Program-made: the position numbers and the translations under genes | The notes under the pieces: model-generated | Seen by the model: the letters and a program-made list of their open reading frames with translations, nothing else | What the model was told of the DNA's origin: nothing | Databases searched by the model: none | Part shown: one piece after another, positions 5,983-9,465 of the stretch | Layout of the letters: every line of letters begins with the position of its first letter | Numbering within the stretch: position 1 is the first letter of the stretch | Assembly: GCA_964608735.1 (NCBI GenBank) | Contig: CAZSPL010000158.1 | Span: forward strand, 1-9,465 | Length of the DNA stretch: 9,465 nt | From: CAZSPL01 sp964608735 | GTDB lineage: Bacteria; JAJVIF01; JAPKYR01; CAZSPL01 | Direction: 5' to 3'

Positions 5983-8082
5983 TTGAAAATAATTTTCGTG
6001 ATACATAATCATCAGCCGGTCGGTAATTTCGATCACGTTTTCGAAAAGGCATATCAGAAAGCGTATCTGCCTTTCTGGGAGCTGTTCGAGAAAGCGCCCT
6101 ACGTAAGGATGGGTTATCATGTCACCGGGCCGTTGTGGGAATTCTTCGCGAAAGAGCACCCCGATTTCATCGACCGTATCGGGAAACTTGTGGACGATGG
6201 TCGCGTGGAACTCCTCGGCGGCGGGTTGTATGAACCGATTCTGTCATCCATACCGGAGCGCGACGCCGTCGGCCAGATCGCCGCGATGGGGGACAAGCTC
6301 GAAAACCTGTTCGGCGTGCGCCCCCGGGGAATGTGGCTTGCCGAACGCGTATGGGAGCCCGATATCCCGGCGTTGCTACGCGATACCGGCATCGGATACA
6401 CTCTCATCGACGACGGCCTGTTCGCGTATTCCGGGGTCCCGCAGCATCAATGCGAGGGATACTGGATAACCGAATGTCGCGGGTATCCCCTGAAGATATT
6501 CCCCATTTCTATGAAGCTCCGCTATTACCTTCCATTCAAGCCGGTGCCGATGGTAAAGGACCTGCTGATGGATGCCGAGGAATACAAACCGGGAATGGCG
6601 CTTACTTTCGGCGACGACGGTGAGAAGTTCGGCATCTGGCCCGAAACATATGAATGGGTCTATGGCGAAAAATGGCTCGAACAGTTTTTCCAGTTCCTCG
6701 CCGATGAATCTTCCTGGGTAACCACATGCACTCCGAGCGAATATCTCGAATCCGAGAAGCCCCGCGGGCGCATCTATGTCCCGCAGGCCTCCTACGAGGA
6801 GATGTCGGAGTGGACATTGCCCACAGAGGCGAGGCTGAAATACAAGGAATTCAAGGAAGACCTCAAGCGATGCGGGATCTCCGAAAAGGCCCGCGCGTTC
6901 ATGCGGGGCGGCACCTGGTCGAACTTCCTCGCCAAGTACCCCGAATCGGACTGGATGCACAAGCGAATGATACATGTCAGCTCCTTGTTCCCGGAAAAGG
7001 GCAGGAGCAGGAAGAAGGGTTGGGACGACGCCCGCGAAAACCTTTACAAGTCACAATGCAACTGCGCATACTGGCACGGCCTGTTCGGCGGCGTGTATTT
7101 GAATTACCTGAGGCACGGTATCTGGTATAACCTGATCTCCGCCGAGAGAAAAGCCCGCAACCTCGGAAAAGCCCCCGGAAATGCCGTCACGCGCACCGAC
7201 ATCAACCTCGACGGAACTGATGAGCATCTCATCGAGAACGCTTCCATCTTCGCCGCCATTGTCCCCCGGCAAGGAGCATCGGTGGCCGAGATCGACCTCA
7301 GGGAGTGGGATTTCAACCTGACCAACGTCATGACCCGCAGGGAAGAAGCTTTCCATGTCGAATTCCTGAAACACAAGGACAAGGAGCAGCATGGGGCGGG
7401 CATCAAGACGATTCATGAAATAGTGAAAGCGAAAGTGCCGGGACTGGAGAAGCTTCTTGGTGCCGATGCAATACCGCGATATTCTTTCATCGACTGCATC
7501 CCCTGGGCGGTACTCGGCAACGCCGCCGAGGGAGAGGCGTGCAAGGTCATCGAATGGCGGGGGCTTATCCCCGGTGAATGGGTTCCACTCGGCGACGGCC
7601 ATTTCGCCGCTGAGACCGCGCTTCAGACCGATGAGGGATGGCTGACGCTTTATATCGAGAAGAAATACGAGTTGGACGGCTCTGAAATCGCGTGTCATTA
7701 CAAGCTCAAGTCCGACTGGCCGGGGGATTTCGGGTTCGCCACGCAATTCAACCTGACTCTCCTCGCCGGGCATGTCGATGACCGGTATCTCGCCCGCAAC
7801 GGCGAAAAGCTCGCACCGCCGTACATGGATTCACCGCATTGCCTGCCCAGTGCCGACTCCATTGAACTTTATGACGGGTGGCAGCGATTGAAGGTGGAGC
7901 TTACCACAGGCACGGGTGTCGAGAGTCTCGATATCAGCCCCATCATTACCATTTCGTCGTCCGAGGAGGGCCTCGAGCCGACATATCAGGGAACAAGTTT
8001 CTCATTCCTCAGGAGGATTTCGCATCCCGCCGGGACTGAGATAGAATTCAATTACAGAATAAAAGCTGTGAGAGAGGGTTAA
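5983..8082 (+). CDS. GH57 4-alpha-glucanotransferase / alpha-amylase
   Basis: The product is 699 residues from a TTG start. It resembles the Thermococcus litoralis 4-alpha-glucanotransferase type along its whole length: IHNHQPVGNF (7-16), ELLGGGLYEPILSSIP (76-91), GMWLAERVWEP with nucleophile Glu121, FGDDGEKFGIWP with acid/base at Asp211/212, ASYEEMSEW (269-277), MHKRM (325-329) and YWHGLFGGVYLNYLR (363-377). Residues to about 260 form the catalytic (beta/alpha)7 barrel, about 300-390 the helical DUF1925 part, and about 395-699 the beta-sandwich DUF1926 part. It should transfer maltooligosaccharide units between alpha-1,4-glucans, or hydrolyse them; sequence cannot separate the two. No signal peptide is seen. 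An in-frame ATG at 5932 would add 17 residues unlike the family, overlaps the TATAAT box and has no SD; TTG 5983 follows GGAGGAGGAG and yields the family N-terminus MKIIFVIHNHQP. The branching-enzyme gene starts 1 bp after its stop. Confidence 0.94.
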   Translation: MKIIFVIHNHQPVGNFDHVFEKAYQKAYLPFWELFEKAPYVRMGYHVTGPLWEFFAKEHPDFIDRIGKLVDDGRVELLGGGLYEPILSSIPERDAVGQIAAMGDKLENLFGVRPRGMWLAERVWEPDIPALLRDTGIGYTLIDDGLFAYSGVPQHQCEGYWITECRGYPLKIFPISMKLRYYLPFKPVPMVKDLLMDAEEYKPGMALTFGDDGEKFGIWPETYEWVYGEKWLEQFFQFLADESSWVTTCTPSEYLESEKPRGRIYVPQASYEEMSEWTLPTEARLKYKEFKEDLKRCGISEKARAFMRGGTWSNFLAKYPESDWMHKRMIHVSSLFPEKGRSRKKGWDDARENLYKSQCNCAYWHGLFGGVYLNYLRHGIWYNLISAERKARNLGKAPGNAVTRTDINLDGTDEHLIENASIFAAIVPRQGASVAEIDLREWDFNLTNVMTRREEAFHVEFLKHKDKEQHGAGIKTIHEIVKAKVPGLEKLLGADAIPRYSFIDCIPWAVLGNAAEGEACKVIEWRGLIPGEWVPLGDGHFAAETALQTDEGWLTLYIEKKYELDGSEIACHYKLKSDWPGDFGFATQFNLTLLAGHVDDRYLARNGEKLAPPYMDSPHCLPSADSIELYDGWQRLKVELTTGTGVESLDISPIITISSSEEGLEPTYQGTSFSFLRRISHPAGTEIEFNYRIKAVREG

Positions 8083-8083
8083 C

Positions 8084-9465
8084 ATGGAAAATTCAAGGCG
8101 TTTTGCTCTCGTATTACATTCACATCTGCCGCACGTTCTGAATCACGGAAGATGGCCTCACGGCGCTGACTGGCTGAGCGAAGTCGCATCGGAGACTTAT
8201 CTTCCGCTGCTCGCCGCGATTAACCAGCTCCTGTCGGAGGGAATCACGCCCCGCATCACGGTCGGCATCACGCCGATACTGTGCGAGCAGCTTTCGAGCG
8301 ACGCGTTCAAGGAGGAATTCCCGCGCTTCCTCGAATCCCGCCTCGGCACTGCCCTGAAAGACAAACAGGATTTCATCGCCTCGGGAAAAGAGCGCCATCT
8401 TACACCCGTCGCCGAGATGTGGGCGGCCTTCTACAGCAACACCATGCAGCAGTTCAAGGAGCTCAATTACGACATTATCGGGGCGTTCCGTCGCCTGCAG
8501 GAGCAGGGCGTGGTCGAGATACTCACCTCGGCGGCGACACATGGCTACCTGCCGCTGCTGTACGATGACGGGCGGGTAAGGGAACAGGTGCGTATCGGCG
8601 TTGAGACATACAAGCGGCATTTCAACACATCCCCCGCCGGCATGTGGCTTCCGGAATGTGCCTACAGGGCCGCCGGCCCATGGGTCCGGCCGTTCATGGA
8701 CGGGGCTCCCGTCATGCGCGAGGGTATCGAGAGCATTCTCGACGAGTTCGGTATCAAGTATTTCATCATCGACTCTCATCTCGTCACCCACGGACGTCCG
8801 CTCGGAGCGTATAAACAGCTCATCACAGCCGAGGAGACGCCCGCCATACCGGAAGAAAAGACATCGGGCGCGCCGACTCACAGGGCTTACCTCGTGGGCA
8901 TGGGGCCCGTTGCCTGTTACGTCCGCGACGCCGCCTGCGGGATGCAGGTATGGAGCGGCGAGCATGGATATCCCGGCGACCCGGCATACCTTGAATTCCA
9001 CAAGCGCCGATGGCCCGGCGGACTTCGCTACTGGCGAGTCACCGGTCCCGACAAAGACCTCGGCACGAAGCAGAACACATGTGACATCGCACTCTTCTCC
9101 AGCAGCGACCCCGCGCCGGGCACCAACTACAACCTGCGTCTCGCTACGTTGGCGCCGGGTGCGCAGACGTGGTCGCTCGAGACGGTGCCGCTGGCCGAGG
9201 TCAATGCCGACGTGCCGTATGTGACGAGCCGCTACGGCATCGACGGCATCGTCGATGACTCCGGGCGCCTCGTGCTCGTCTTCGCCGGAGGCGCGCCGTC
9301 GGTGGGCCTGTGCGGCTCGGGCGACCTCGTGACGGCCACGCGCAACGCTTCGGGCAACTGGACGTTCCAGACGCCGGTGGCCGACAGCGCGAGCTGCTGC
9401 GCGTACCCCGATCCGTGCGAAGATCCCGCGTGTACGAGCGGAGACACGGTGGGTGCCTGGGCCGC
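8084..9465 (+). CDS. GH57 1,4-alpha-glucan branching enzyme, N-terminal part, continuing in frame into unrelated sequence (open at right edge)
   Basis: The ATG at 8084 follows the previous stop by 1 bp and uses a GAGAGGG SD inside that gene's end, so translation is coupled. Residues 1-330 match the GH57 branching-enzyme type (TK1436 / Thermus TTHA1902-like): LVLHSHLPHVLNHGRWPHG (9-27), ETYLPLL (37-43), THGYLPLLYDDGRVREQV (152-169), GMWLPECAYR with nucleophile Glu191, FIIDSHL (236-242), QVWSGEHGYPGDPAYLEFH (288-306) and GGLRYW (312-317). The enzyme would add alpha-1,6 branches to glycogen. After DKDLGTKQ (323-330) the expected sequence stops. In its place are 130 codons that do not fit GH57, so the acid/base Asp (residue 354 in TK1436) and the helical C-terminal half are absent. 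Start and family are secure; the right-hand third of the frame is not part of this enzyme family. Confidence 0.88.
   Translation, partial: MENSRRFALVLHSHLPHVLNHGRWPHGADWLSEVASETYLPLLAAINQLLSEGITPRITVGITPILCEQLSSDAFKEEFPRFLESRLGTALKDKQDFIASGKERHLTPVAEMWAAFYSNTMQQFKELNYDIIGAFRRLQEQGVVEILTSAATHGYLPLLYDDGRVREQVRIGVETYKRHFNTSPAGMWLPECAYRAAGPWVRPFMDGAPVMREGIESILDEFGIKYFIIDSHLVTHGRPLGAYKQLITAEETPAIPEEKTSGAPTHRAYLVGMGPVACYVRDAACGMQVWSGEHGYPGDPAYLEFHKRRWPGGLRYWRVTGPDKDLGTKQNTCDIALFSSSDPAPGTNYNLRLATLAPGAQTWSLETVPLAEVNADVPYVTSRYGIDGIVDDSGRLVLVFAGGAPSVGLCGSGDLVTATRNASGNWTFQTPVADSASCCAYPDPCEDPACTSGDTVGAWA
9074..9465 (+). other. Foreign segment joined in frame to the branching-enzyme gene (probable chimera junction at its left end)
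   Basis: From about 9074 (uncertain by some 30 bases) the frame encodes 130 codons of Gly/Ser/Thr/Pro-rich sequence with six Cys, including SCCAYPDPCEDPAC, and segments such as GIDGIVDDSGRLVLVFAGG and NASGNWTFQTPVAD that look like blades of a secreted beta-propeller or repeat protein. Nothing resembles GH57. Codon choice changes: Thr uses ACG in 10 of 12 cases (5 of 18 before the junction) and Val uses GTG in 8 of 11 (3 of 18 before). GC is about 68% over 9121-9300 against about 63% over 8821-9000. The style resembles exported proteins of very GC-rich bacteria such as Myxococcota, but that source is a guess. The right end lies outside the window. Confidence 0.75.

Noticed and set aside
8120..9001. 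Long open frame (293 codons) on the minus strand opposite the branching-enzyme gene
   Set aside because: It lies inside a plus-strand gene with clear GH57 motifs, has no recognisable domain, and long antisense frames are expected at this GC content.
9121..9300. GC rise alone as proof of a foreign segment
   Set aside because: GC is about 68% here but reaches 67-72% in some 60-bp stretches just before the junction, so GC alone does not decide. Codon choice and loss of family similarity carry the argument.
1..9465. CRISPR array, insertion sequence, tRNA/rRNA or phage/defence system
   Set aside because: No regularly spaced repeats, transposase motifs, terminal inverted repeats or RNA-gene signatures were seen on reading both strands.

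Overview
The window looks like bacterial chromosomal DNA of moderately high GC (roughly 57-63% where I counted). Genes are tightly packed, use ATG, GTG and TTG starts, and mostly have recognisable Shine-Dalgarno (SD) sequences. I cannot name the species. A glycogen/alpha-glucan locus built from glgC plus GH57 enzymes, instead of the usual GH13 enzymes, occurs in deep-branching and candidate bacterial phyla, Thermotoga-like lineages and some Deltaproteobacteria-like groups, so lineage is left open.

Layout. Minus strand, positions 2364 down to 1: an exported CapA-family metallophosphatase-like protein, followed 29 bp later by a four-helix membrane protein that runs off the left edge. Its soluble domain ends in a metallopeptidase-like motif whose catalytic Glu is replaced by Met (HMILHLFGA). 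Positions 2365-2437: a compact divergent control region with a convincing sigma70-type promoter for capA and a perfect TGATAA-N6-TTATCA inverted repeat. Plus strand, positions 2438-9465: glgC (ADP-glucose pyrophosphorylase); a COG1449-type GH57 protein starting in a 4-bp GTGA overlap with glgC; after a 90-bp gap with its own TATAAT box, a GH57 4-alpha-glucanotransferase/alpha-amylase starting at a TTG codon; and 1 bp later a GH57 glycogen-branching-enzyme gene.

How the genes work together. GlgC makes ADP-glucose, the committed precursor of bacterial glycogen. The branching enzyme introduces alpha-1,6 branches. The 4-alpha-glucanotransferase/amylase and the COG1449 protein would remodel or degrade alpha-glucan chains. 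Glycogen synthase (glgA) is not in the window. The locus is therefore a largely GH57-based glycogen synthesis and remodelling operon with a possible internal promoter and a possible RNA switch in front of the third gene.

Main anomaly. The branching-enzyme reading frame is family-like up to about residue 330 (around position 9073). It then switches abruptly, in frame, to about 130 codons of unrelated Cys-rich, export-like sequence with clearly different codon usage (ACG 10 of 12 Thr codons after the switch, 5 of 18 before; GTG 8 of 11 Val codons after, 3 of 18 before). The acid/base Asp of the enzyme would lie beyond the switch and is missing. An assembly chimera is the simplest explanation; a real recombination or fusion is less likely. 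I found no CRISPR array, tRNA, rRNA, insertion sequence or defence system.
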